DNA of 64,000 nt, taken from Leptolyngbya sp. FACHB-8 (GTDB taxonomy: Bacteria; Cyanobacteriota; Cyanobacteriia; Elainellales; Elainellaceae). Location of the stretch: assembly GCF_014695575.1 (NCBI RefSeq), contig NZ_JACJOO010000080.1:1-64000 (forward strand), read 5' to 3'. This document shows positions 54,121 through 63,134 of this stretch, in pieces. The notes below the pieces were generated by a model that worked only from the letters and a program-made list of their open reading frames with translations, was not told the DNA's origin and made no database searches. A program made the position numbers and the translations under genes. Position 1 is the stretch's first letter. Each line of letters starts with the position of its first letter.

Positions 54121-55638
54121 ATGTTGTGGGTACCGATACAGACAATTTTTTCCCGTCAGCGTGGGCTCGTCCCAGGGCGACGATTCTACAAACGCTCCCT
54201 GATGTTTTTTCTGGCAGGCTTGATGGTTGCACTGATGGGGTTACCATCTCCAGTTCGAGCCAATGAAGCTCTGCACTACGACCAGATTCAGTTTCCCCCC
54301 TTGCCTGAGGTGACGCTGCCCGACTACACCCGGTTCGAGCTGAGCAACGGCATGGTGGTGTATCTGGTGGAAGACCACGAATTGCCCCTGGTGAGCGGGT
54401 TTTCTACCATCCGTACGGGTGCTCGCCTGGAACCAGCGAACCAAACTGGTTTAGCCGCTATCATTGGCCAGGTGATGCGGATTGGCGGCAGTACGGCCCA
54501 TCCCGGTGATGTGCTGAATCAACTGTTAGAACAGCGGGCTGCGTACATTGAAACGGGCATTGATACCACCAGTGGATCGGTCAGCTTTAGCAGCCTGACT
54601 GAGGATCTGGATACCGTGTTCACCCTGTTTGCCGAAGTGCTACGCCAACCTGCCTTTCCCCAGGACAAAATCGACCTGGCCAAAACCCAGTGGCAAGGCT
54701 CCATTGCCCGCCGTAACGATGAGCCTGATGGCATCGCCAGCCGTGAGTTTAATAAGCTGATCTACGGTCAAGAGAGCCCCTACGCTCGAACGGTGGAGTA
54801 CGCCACGCTCAACGCGATTAGCCGCGATGATCTGGTGCGTTTTCACCAGCAATACTTCCACCCCGACAACATGATTCTGGGCATTCTGGGAGATTTTGAC
54901 TCGGCGAAGATGCGATCGCTCATTGAGACCACCTTCAATAACTGGCCCGCTTCGGCCCAGGCTAACCGTGCCCGCACGGAGCTACCCCCGGTTGCCCAGG
55001 CCCAAACGGGTGGTGTCTTCCTGGTTGATCAACCGCAGCTGACCCAAAGCTACATCCAGATCGGCCATCTGGGTGGACAGTTAGATAACCCAAGCCACGC
55101 AGCCATGTCGGTGCTGAACGAAGTGCTGAATGGCTTTGGGGGACGGTTGGTGAATGAGGTGCGATCGCGCCAGGGCTTAGCCTATGTGGTATATGCCTAT
55201 TGGAGCCCGCGATTTGATTACCCTGGCCTATTTGTCGGTGGCGGGCAGACTCGTACCGATGCTACGGTTCCGTTCATCCAGGCGTTTATGTCTGAGGTTG
55301 AGAAAGTACGGGAGGAACCTGTGAGTGAGGCGGAGGTTGCTAGCGCCAAGGAAGCGGTACTGAATGCTTTTGTTTTCAACTTTCAGGAACCTTATCAAAC
55401 GCTCTCCCGCCTGATCCGCTACGAGTACTACGGCTACCCCGATGATTTCATCTTCCGCTACCAGAAAGAAGTGGAAGCGATTACTCCTCAAGACGTTTTG
55501 GAAGCGGCCCAAAGTCAACTGAAGCCTGAGCAGTTGGTTACCCTCGTTGTCGGTAACGCGGCAGGAATTCAACCCTCCCTTTCTACCATTGCCCCCAATG
55601 GCAGAGTGACTCCGGTCGATATCACAATTCCCCAGTAA
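54121..55638 (+). CDS. M16 family peptidase-like protein, non-catalytic subunit type
   Basis: A 505-residue exported protein with signal segment MFFLAGLMVALMGLPSPVRA. Its fold matches M16, but the HxxEH site is replaced (TGLAAIIGQVMRIGG). The substrate-binding Arg/Tyr-type region of the C-terminal half is kept (RQGLAYVVYAYWSPRFDYPGLF). It probably forms a heterodimer with the upstream zinc subunit. An AAAGGAG site lies upstream; the ATG at 54121 is 12 bases from it, and an in-frame TTG at 54112 is a closer alternative. Confidence 0.88.
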   Translation: MLWVPIQTIFSRQRGLVPGRRFYKRSLMFFLAGLMVALMGLPSPVRANEALHYDQIQFPPLPEVTLPDYTRFELSNGMVVYLVEDHELPLVSGFSTIRTGARLEPANQTGLAAIIGQVMRIGGSTAHPGDVLNQLLEQRAAYIETGIDTTSGSVSFSSLTEDLDTVFTLFAEVLRQPAFPQDKIDLAKTQWQGSIARRNDEPDGIASREFNKLIYGQESPYARTVEYATLNAISRDDLVRFHQQYFHPDNMILGILGDFDSAKMRSLIETTFNNWPASAQANRARTELPPVAQAQTGGVFLVDQPQLTQSYIQIGHLGGQLDNPSHAAMSVLNEVLNGFGGRLVNEVRSRQGLAYVVYAYWSPRFDYPGLFVGGGQTRTDATVPFIQAFMSEVEKVREEPVSEAEVASAKEAVLNAFVFNFQEPYQTLSRLIRYEYYGYPDDFIFRYQKEVEAITPQDVLEAAQSQLKPEQLVTLVVGNAAGIQPSLSTIAPNGRVTPVDITIPQ

Positions 55639-55657
55639 CGTTTCGCTTTACTATCGC

Positions 55658-55708
55658 GATTGAATAAAGAGAGGGGGGTGCTAAGCACCCCCCTCTCTTT
55701 ATTCAATC
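55658..55708. terminator. Bidirectional terminator-like palindrome between convergent genes
   Basis: A 24-bp perfect stem (GATTGAATAAAGAGAGGGGG..) with spacer TAA. The right arm contains the TGA stop of the ADP-ribosylglycohydrolase gene, so the palindrome overlaps its last codons. Confidence 0.85.
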
Positions 55709-56614
55709 AATCCAAGAGGGTAGCGGTTCACAGGCATTTTTCCACTCCATGGGAATTTCAGCTTGCCCGGTATAGCACGCCACGATGCCCCCGACTATCG
55801 CACAAGTTGTATCTACATCACCTAACCCTTTTACCGTCAGCCATAGGGCTTCTTCATAATTCCCTAGCTGCTGGCTTGCACACCATAGTGTGTATGGAAC
55901 CGTATCCTGCGCCGAAATCTTAGAGCCACTGCCCAATTTTGCCGCAACGCGGTAAACCGACATCCCCGGTTCAAACTCGCATGCCCGCGCAACCTTTGAG
56001 GCTACCTCGCTCGGTGGGATAAGGGGCAATACCAGGGTGAGAAACTCGCGGGGTATTGGGGGTGGACTTCCACACAACTGAGTTGCATAAGCTGCAGCCA
56101 CTGCAACGGCGATCGCTCCCGCTACGGCTTCTGGATGGGTGTGTGTGGTGAGCGCTGATGCCCGAGCTTGCTCCACAACAGCCGACAAATCAGCCGAAAA
56201 AAAAGCACCAAGCGGAGCGACTCGCATTGCCGCACCATTACCGTAAGAGCCTTGCCCACCAAATTGAGTCTTGGCTGCCTGTACCAAGTCTGCTCCACAG
56301 GCTGTTTCACGCAACAAGCGATTCAGCGCCGGGCCGTAATCACGGCTTGGGTTATAACGCTCAAGAAAATCTTGAGCCAGACGATTGGGCTCAATATGGC
56401 CATCCTGTCGAAGCACTGAATAAATCGAAAGAGCCATGTTGGTATCATCGGTCCAGGACCAGGGCCTGGGCGGAAGAATACGATTTTCAGCGGGTGATTC
56501 GTACTGCGCCAAAAGCCGAAAAAACTGATCACCAAAAGCATCACCAACCGCTAATCCGACTAGCGAGTTATAAGCTGCGTCAAGTGATTGAGAGGCAGAA
56601 TTGGGGTGTGACAT
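55703..56614 (-). CDS. ADP-ribosylglycohydrolase family protein (DraG-like)
   Basis: A 303-residue cytosolic enzyme of the DraG/ARH family, which removes ADP-ribose from proteins or small molecules with two metal ions. Metal-binding motifs: WSWTDDTNMALSIY near the N-terminus, GNGAAMRVAPLG in the middle, THTHPEAVAGA, and the C-terminal GLGDVDTTCAIVGGIVACYTG supplying the last Asp pair. Length fits the family. No nitrogenase gene is nearby, so a role in nitrogenase control is not implied. Its start lies 309 bp before the start of the small gene upstream on the same strand. Confidence 0.9.
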   Translation of the reverse strand: MSHPNSASQSLDAAYNSLVGLAVGDAFGDQFFRLLAQYESPAENRILPPRPWSWTDDTNMALSIYSVLRQDGHIEPNRLAQDFLERYNPSRDYGPALNRLLRETACGADLVQAAKTQFGGQGSYGNGAAMRVAPLGAFFSADLSAVVEQARASALTTHTHPEAVAGAIAVAVAAAYATQLCGSPPPIPREFLTLVLPLIPPSEVASKVARACEFEPGMSVYRVAAKLGSGSKISAQDTVPYTLWCASQQLGNYEEALWLTVKGLGDVDTTCAIVGGIVACYTGQAEIPMEWKNACEPLPSWID

Positions 56615-56645
56615 GTCTTACCTTGTGAGGCTCACTTCGAGCCTT

Positions 56646-56924
56646 TTACGGGGCGAGGTTGAAGTAAGGTTCTCCCTGAAATACCATCCTTGCCTGCTGG
56701 GTTAGTTCCTTCCAGGTTTCGTCATCGACCTGATACCGAATTTCCAGCCGACGGACGCCTGCGCGTGAGGTATTTTCATCAAATTCACAAACTAAGGAGA
56801 TTTCTGGGAAACAATATCCCCATTTTTTGGAAAAAAGGCGCGGCAAAGCCGCGCCTTTTTTCCAAAAAATGGGGAAGTTCTTTTCTGGAAATCTCCTAAC
56901 ATCGACGATGGGTTTCTCGTTCAT
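56646..56924 (-). CDS. Small hypothetical protein interrupted in frame by palindromic element E2
   Basis: A 92-residue frame. Residues 1-9 (MNEKPIVDV) and about 45-92 (from CEFDENTSRAGVRRLEIRYQ to EPYFNLAP) read like one small conserved soluble protein. The middle of about 34 residues (RFPEKNFPIF..KKWGYCFPEIS) is encoded entirely by element E2, whose length keeps the frame open. I infer an ancestral protein of about 58 residues with an in-frame insertion. Whether the insert is translated and tolerated is unknown. The remaining sequence is not recognised. Confidence 0.55.
   Translation of the reverse strand: MNEKPIVDVRRFPEKNFPIFWKKGAALPRLFSKKWGYCFPEISLVCEFDENTSRAGVRRLEIRYQVDDETWKELTQQARMVFQGEPYFNLAP
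56793..56900. repeat. Family E palindromic element, copy E2
   Basis: Outer arms TAAGGAGATTTCT and GGAAATCTCCTAAC; the inner stem is 27 bp and perfect (beginning CCCCATTTTTTGG) with spacer AAA. It lies inside a reading frame. Confidence 0.92.
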
Positions 56925-56955
56925 AGCGTTCCTAGTGATTACGAACTTGCTTGAA

Positions 56956-57070
56956 AATAAAACCGAGAGAGTGGGCGAAGCCCACTCTCTCGGTTTTATT
57001 TATTTAATATGTAATTCTCTTTGTGAGGGCATCGGTACAGCAACATCTTTACAAAGAGAATTACATATTA
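56956..57070. repeat. Two adjacent palindromes
   Basis: First: AATAAAACCGAGAGAGTGGGC with exact inverse and spacer GAA (56956-57000, 21-bp stem). Second: TAATATGTAATTCTCTTTGT with exact inverse at 57051-57070 and a 26-nt loop. They fill the space between the small gene and the divergent VOC gene. Confidence 0.88.
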
Positions 57071-57074
57071 CTGA

Positions 57075-57497
<423 letters not shown>

Positions 57498-57566
57498 AAA
57501 CATATGGCACATTGTGCTGTGTATCCTGATGTATCAAGTAACTGGATTGAACGAAGAGGATTTATT

Positions 57567-57655
57567 GAACCTGAGTTCGGGTTAAAGGCGTTTTCGGGCG
57601 CCGTACGCTGCACTCAAAAACGCCCATCTAGGCTTATCCCGTAATCGGGTTATTG
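57567..57655. repeat. Family A palindromic element, copy A5 (degenerate)
   Basis: Arms TTGAACCTGAGTTCGGGTTAA and CTTATCCCGTAATCGGGTTATTGAG; a single degenerate inner hairpin GGCGTTTTCGGGCGCC.. remains. The right end overlaps the stop codon of the 36-residue membrane peptide gene. Confidence 0.75.
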
Positions 57656-57760
57656 AGATAAAAATCCAGCTAGCAGAAGGGGCACCAGCAGTAGGGCTGC
57701 AATGATGACCAGTAGCGTACCAGGCTCGATTTTGATGAGGTTTTTATCAGGCTCAGCCAT
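57650..57760 (-). CDS. 36-residue single-pass membrane peptide
   Basis: A short frame with a charged N-terminus (MAEPDKNLIKIEPG) and one clean hydrophobic helix (TLLVIIAALLLVPLLLAG) before FLSQ. This is the general design of small photosynthetic, NDH-1 or cytochrome-complex subunits, but I cannot match it to a named one. No Shine-Dalgarno is seen; a possible -10 (TATAGAAT) lies about 40 bases upstream on the minus strand. The stop codon falls inside the end of palindrome A5. Confidence 0.5.
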   Translation of the reverse strand: MAEPDKNLIKIEPGTLLVIIAALLLVPLLLAGFLSQ

Positions 57761-57885
57761 ATCAAATCGTTGCTGTAATATTGAGTCCACCGATTCTATA
57801 CCATTCGCTGAGTTGGGATAATTCCGTCTAGGGCAGATTTTTTCGGTAGTTTTTGCAGCGAATCAGCTTCAACTTCTATTTGCTG

Positions 57886-57935
57886 AAACCCTTATGTTAG
57901 GGAGGTTGCATGCAACCTCCCTAACATAAGGGTTT
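57886..57935. repeat. 50-bp perfect palindrome without spacer
   Basis: AAACCCTTATGTTAGGGAGG.. reads identically on both strands over 50 bp with no central spacer. It lies between the small peptide gene and frmA, in a gap with no other feature. Confidence 0.92.
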
Positions 57936-58053
57936 TGATGAATCAGCCATTAAATATCACTGGCTTTTTTCTTAATAATCCGGGAATTTTTCACACACTG
58001 CTCCCTCGAAATCGCGATAATCGAAGCGATTGAAACCTATCTAAGCAGAGTAG

Positions 58054-59175
<1,122 letters not shown>

Positions 59176-59185
59176 GTAAGGTCGC

Positions 59186-59211
59186 TTTTTCGGGCGCTTA
59201 GCGCCCGAAAA
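59186..59211 (+). terminator. Hairpin between frmA and fghA
   Basis: TTTTCGGGCGC and its inverse around TTA, 10 bp after the frmA stop. It may attenuate expression of the hydrolase gene. Confidence 0.6.
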
Positions 59212-59313
59212 CTGAACTTTGAGTAGGTGCCAAGCCTTCCTATACGGAAACTGCTATGGCCCACCGTAAAAGGTTCTATTCGCTCTTATCACTCGTTCCC
59301 TGTTGAAAACGCT

Positions 59314-60165
59314 ATGGATTCACTCACCTTGCACAGTCAACATGCCTGCTTTGGCGGCACCGTTGGTTTTTATTCTCACGCCTCTGAGCAGTGTCGCTGC
59401 GATATGCGGTTCTCGGTTTATATTCCACCCCATGCAAAATTAGCCCCCGTTCCGGTGCTGTATTTCCTATCCGGGCTGACCTGCACAGAGGAAAATTTCA
59501 TGGTGAAAGCGGGGGCTCAGCAGTATGCGGCAGAAGCGGGGTTAATGCTGGTGGTACCCGATACCAGCCCCCGAGGTGACCATGTCCCCGACGAAGAGGA
59601 ATCCTGGGATTTTGGCCAGGGAGCCGGGTTCTATGTGGATGCCACAGAAAGCCCCTGGAATGCTAACTACCGCATGTATAGCTATGTCACCGAAGAATTA
59701 CCTCAACTGATTGAAGCTAACTTTTCGGTGAGGGGCGATCGCGCTGGCATTTTCGGCCACTCTATGGGAGGCCATGGTGCGCTGGTCTGCGGTCTACGAA
59801 ATCCCGATCGCTACCGTTCTATCTCCGCTTTCGCCCCCATCTCTGCCCCCTCTCAATGTCCCTGGGGGCAAAAAGCGCTGAGTCGCTACCTGGGCGAGAA
59901 CCACGACGCCTGGAAACTTTATGATGCGACCGAATTGGTGAAAAGCTATGCGAATGGCGATCGCCCCATCCTCGTAGATCAGGGAAGTACCGACCCCTTC
60001 CTGGGCCAAAATCAACTCTTGCCCGAAGTTCTTGCAGCGGCTTGTAAACAGGCAGGTCAACCTCTGCAACTGCGGATGCAGGAGGGATATGACCACGGTT
60101 ATTACTTTATTTCCACGTTTATGGCCGATCATATTCGGCACCATGCGAGTGCCCTACTGGCTTGA
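59314..60165 (+). CDS. fghA: S-formylglutathione hydrolase
   Basis: A 283-residue esterase-D type serine hydrolase converting S-formylglutathione to formate and glutathione. Landmarks: [60 protein letters not shown], the nucleophile in [12 protein letters not shown], Asp in [12 protein letters not shown] and His in [12 protein letters not shown]. The frame starts at a GTG (59227), but the ATG at 59314 ([15 protein letters not shown]) matches the family N-terminus. It acts after FrmA in formaldehyde detoxification. Confidence 0.94.
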   Translation: MDSLTLHSQHACFGGTVGFYSHASEQCRCDMRFSVYIPPHAKLAPVPVLYFLSGLTCTEENFMVKAGAQQYAAEAGLMLVVPDTSPRGDHVPDEEESWDFGQGAGFYVDATESPWNANYRMYSYVTEELPQLIEANFSVRGDRAGIFGHSMGGHGALVCGLRNPDRYRSISAFAPISAPSQCPWGQKALSRYLGENHDAWKLYDATELVKSYANGDRPILVDQGSTDPFLGQNQLLPEVLAAACKQAGQPLQLRMQEGYDHGYYFISTFMADHIRHHASALLA

Positions 60166-60205
60166 TTACCCATAGGAAAACCTAAAAAGAACTGAGGGCA
60201 GCTAT

Positions 60206-60329
60206 TGAATCTGAGTTCGGGTTAAGGGTGTTTTCGAGTGCAGCGTAACGCTGCACTCGAAAACACCCATTTTGGCGTGTGTGAAGCACACGCCAAAATG
60301 GGCACTTCAACTTATCTCGAACTTAGGTT
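60206..60329. repeat. Family A palindromic element, copy A4
   Basis: Outer arms GAATCTGAGTTCGGGTTAAG and CTTATCTCGAACTTAGGTT. Inner hairpins: GGGTGTTTTCGAGTGCAGCG (20-bp stem, TAA spacer) and CCCATTTTGGCGTGTG.. . The remaining gap to 60643 shows no supported gene. Confidence 0.9.
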
Positions 60330-60643
60330 GTAGAGAATTGTTTTAATACTCTATGAAAAGGCCGATGATCATCAATTTCTTTAAGGGTAAGGATTGGATC
60401 ATTTGCTGGTAAAAAATCTTTACATCGCGTCGTAGGCTAGTAAAATATACCTATCGACTTCAAGGAGCCTCAAAACTCAAGCGGTTGTTGTGTTAGATAG
60501 ACACGCTCCAGCGTGGACTTGTGAATGGCCGCTTGATACTTACGTTCATCTCGTTTCTTCAGCTCTCCTCTACGGCCGAGTCTGATAAACGTTCGAATCA
60601 CGCCATTCCAGGAGCGGTGTTTCGTTGACTTAGAGGATCGGTG

Positions 60644-62410
60644 ATGGAGCAATCGCCACAGCCTCACCCAGCAAACACGGGCTTCTCGCAACATCCACTG
60701 ACCTTACCTGACACAGGAACCAACCTAATCGTTATGACTCTTGCTCACTTTCCCTGGCTCACCACCATCACACTCCTCCCGCTGGTGGCCGCTTTCCTCA
60801 TCCCCATCCTGCCCGACAAATCTGGTAAGGTGACCCGCTGGTTCGCACTCAGCGTAGCCAGTGTAGACTTTGCCCTCATGTGCTACGCCTTCTGGGAAAA
60901 CTACGACCCCCAGGCAACCTCCTTCCAGATGGTCGAGCGGTTCAACTGGATTCCGCAGTTAGGCCTGAGTTGGTCCCTGGCTGTAGACGGCCTCTCCATG
61001 CCCCTGGTACTGTTGGCAGGTTTCGTTACCACCCTGTCTATCCTCTCTGCCTGGCAGGTAGATCGCAAACCTAAGCTGTTCTACTTCTTAATGCTGGTGC
61101 TGTATGCGGCCCAGATTGGGGTATTTGCCGCTACAGATATCATCCTATTCTTCGTGATGTGGGAACTGGAACTGGTTCCCGTCTATTTGTTAGTTTCTAT
61201 TTGGGGTGGTCAGCGTCGCCACTACGCTGCAACCAAGTTCCTGATTTATACTGCTGCGGCCTCTGTCTTTATCCTCGTCGCTGGTCTGGGTCTCGCCTTT
61301 TACGGTAATGGCCCCATTACCTTTGACATGGCTGAGCTGGCCATGCGCCAATTCCCCCTCGCTTTGGAACTGTTCCTCTATGCGGGTCTTCTGATTTCCT
61401 TCGGCGTTAAGCTGGCTATCTTTCCCCTCCATACCTGGTTGCCTGATGCTCACGGTGAAGCGTCTGCCCCAGTTTCGATGATTCTGGCGGGTGTGTTGCT
61501 GAAGATGGGTGGCTACGGCTTGATTCGCCTCAACATGGAACTCCTGCCCCACGCCCACGTTTACTTTGCGCCGATTCTGGTTGTCCTGGGTGTGGTTAAC
61601 ATCATCTACGGGGGCTTCAACTCCTTCGGCCAGTCCAACATGAAGCGCCGTCTGGCGTACTCCTCGGTCTCCCACATGGGCTTTGTATTGCTGGGAATTG
61701 CATCCTTCACCGACATTGGGGTGAACGGCGCAATGCTACAGATGATTTCCCACGGGTTGATTGCCTCGGTTCTGTTCTTCCTGGTAGGGGTTACTTACGA
61801 TCGCACCCACAGCCTCAACATGAATGCTCTGGGTGGCATTGGTCAGGCGATGCCCAAGACCTTTGCTCTGTTCACCGCAGGTTCCATGGCCTCCCTGGCC
61901 CTCCCTGGCATGAGCGGCTTCGCTGGAGAACTGAGTGTCTTCCTGGGCATGAGCACCAGCGACCTCTACACCTCTCCCTTCCGTACTGTTGCTGTTTTCC
62001 TGGCCGCTGTTGGGGTTATCATCACCCCCATCTACATGCTTTCCATGCTGCGTCAGGTGTTCTTCAACTCGGGTTCTGCTCCGGTTTGTGAAGTGGGCAA
62101 CACCCAAGTTACGCCCGAGAATCAAAGCGGTGTAGATGCGGTGTGCTTCGGTACCAACTGCGAATTACCCGATGAATCTCGCTTCGATGATGTACGTCCT
62201 CGTGAACTGTTCATCGCCTTCTCATTCCTCGCATTGATTATTGCGATCGGGATTTATCCCAAACTGGCGACACAAACCTACGATGCAACCACCGTTGCTA
62301 TCAATGCTCAAGCCCGTGCAGCTCATGTTGAAGTAGCCCAGAGCCAACCAAAGGTTTATGCGAAAGCCTGGTCGCTACCGGCTGCTCCTGAAGTTGCATC
62401 AGCTCTATAG
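60644..62410 (+). CDS. ndhD: NAD(P)H-quinone oxidoreductase subunit 4 (NdhD, NDH-1)
   Basis: A 588-residue proton-pumping membrane subunit of the thylakoid NDH-1 complex, which serves respiration, cyclic electron flow and CO2 uptake. About 14 helices; family landmarks are [21 protein letters not shown] with the key Glu, [32 protein letters not shown] with His and Lys, and [13 protein letters not shown]. The C-terminal loop holds [23 protein letters not shown], typical of the NdhD1 type. A GAGG site precedes the ATG at 60644; the ATG at 60734 ([11 protein letters not shown]) would give an N-terminus more like characterised NdhD1 proteins and is a real alternative. Confidence 0.94.
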   Translation: MEQSPQPHPANTGFSQHPLTLPDTGTNLIVMTLAHFPWLTTITLLPLVAAFLIPILPDKSGKVTRWFALSVASVDFALMCYAFWENYDPQATSFQMVERFNWIPQLGLSWSLAVDGLSMPLVLLAGFVTTLSILSAWQVDRKPKLFYFLMLVLYAAQIGVFAATDIILFFVMWELELVPVYLLVSIWGGQRRHYAATKFLIYTAAASVFILVAGLGLAFYGNGPITFDMAELAMRQFPLALELFLYAGLLISFGVKLAIFPLHTWLPDAHGEASAPVSMILAGVLLKMGGYGLIRLNMELLPHAHVYFAPILVVLGVVNIIYGGFNSFGQSNMKRRLAYSSVSHMGFVLLGIASFTDIGVNGAMLQMISHGLIASVLFFLVGVTYDRTHSLNMNALGGIGQAMPKTFALFTAGSMASLALPGMSGFAGELSVFLGMSTSDLYTSPFRTVAVFLAAVGVIITPIYMLSMLRQVFFNSGSAPVCEVGNTQVTPENQSGVDAVCFGTNCELPDESRFDDVRPRELFIAFSFLALIIAIGIYPKLATQTYDATTVAINAQARAAHVEVAQSQPKVYAKAWSLPAAPEVASAL

Positions 62411-62447
62411 GGAAACGTTCGACTGATAGAATCTGATCAGTCAGTTT

Positions 62448-62474
62448 GAAGCCCAGTGCAATGCACTGGGCTTC
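62448..62474 (+). terminator. Terminator of ndhD
   Basis: GAAGCCCAGTGC with its exact inverse around AAT, about 38 bp past the stop codon. Confidence 0.85.
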
Positions 62475-62586
62475 ATTCGTATATTTCCTGTGCGAATCGT
62501 TGAGCGCTTTTGTCGCTCGACAATTCATACAGAATCCGGATGGTAAAGTAGCACTATTTTAAGCTTCCTTCAATCATGCTTAATCG

Positions 62587-63134
62587 CTAGGTGTAGGGCT
62601 TATCCACGGCAAGAGATTGAGGAGTGGGAAACCCATAGACAGAGGATGCAGCCCCTTCTGTGCTGAGAAGGGATGTGTAGAGGGGGCGATAGTTGCTATC
62701 TTCTACGGTCAAAACTGCTGGGGTTGTGGTAGACAGGCCACAAGGTACATAACCCCTACTGTTGGGTTTTCAGAGGTGGTAAAGCCACCGTTGGGAGGAA
62801 CCGGAGCCGTCGAGGGGATAGAGGTTTCTGCACAGGTTCCGTGGCTACCGCCCCCCTCCGTCTTGTCTGGCGGGTTACCACCCGGAGTGTAGGCAAGAGT
62901 TTGGTATTGCTCAGCAGGAGAAATAGCACGGCTACCGCCCCCTTTACTGGTGTTGACAGGATTGCCTCCAGGTTGATAACGGGGAGACTGGCTTTCTTCA
63001 GAAATGGTTGATTCTGAGGAGGGAAGGAAGATCGCTGGATGTCCTGCTGCCCAGGTGATGGAAACGAGAGGAACGAACGTGAGCACCCCGGTCAATAGGG
63101 GTTGAATCCAGATTGCGCGAATCCAGTTCATCAT
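62587..63134 (-). pseudogene. DUF928 family protein gene with an apparent frameshift
   Basis: The frame from 63134 begins with a signal segment (WIQPLLTGVLTFVPLVSITWAAG), then PGGNPVNTSKGGGSR and PGGNPPDKTEGGGSHGTC, and reaches TTSENPTVGVM before stopping at 62709. DUF928 proteins normally continue with a WVYVP-like block. A one-base shift near 62750 restores YVPCGLSTTTPAVLTVEDSN and then SSVYGFPTPQSLAVDKPYT, which resembles the family's later blocks, until a stop at 62587. I infer a single-base deletion and probably a shortened C-terminus. The start overlaps the CHASE2 stop codon, so the genes are coupled. A sequencing error cannot be excluded. Confidence 0.5.

Noticed and set aside
60580-60625. 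A GTTCGAATC string resembling a tRNA T-loop
   Set aside because: No acceptor, D or anticodon arms can be folded around it.
60470-60694. A 74-codon minus-strand frame (ending STLERVYLTQQPLEF) upstream of ndhD
   Set aside because: It runs into the ndhD start, has no ribosome site and no recognised family. Possibly a gene remnant, but unsupported.
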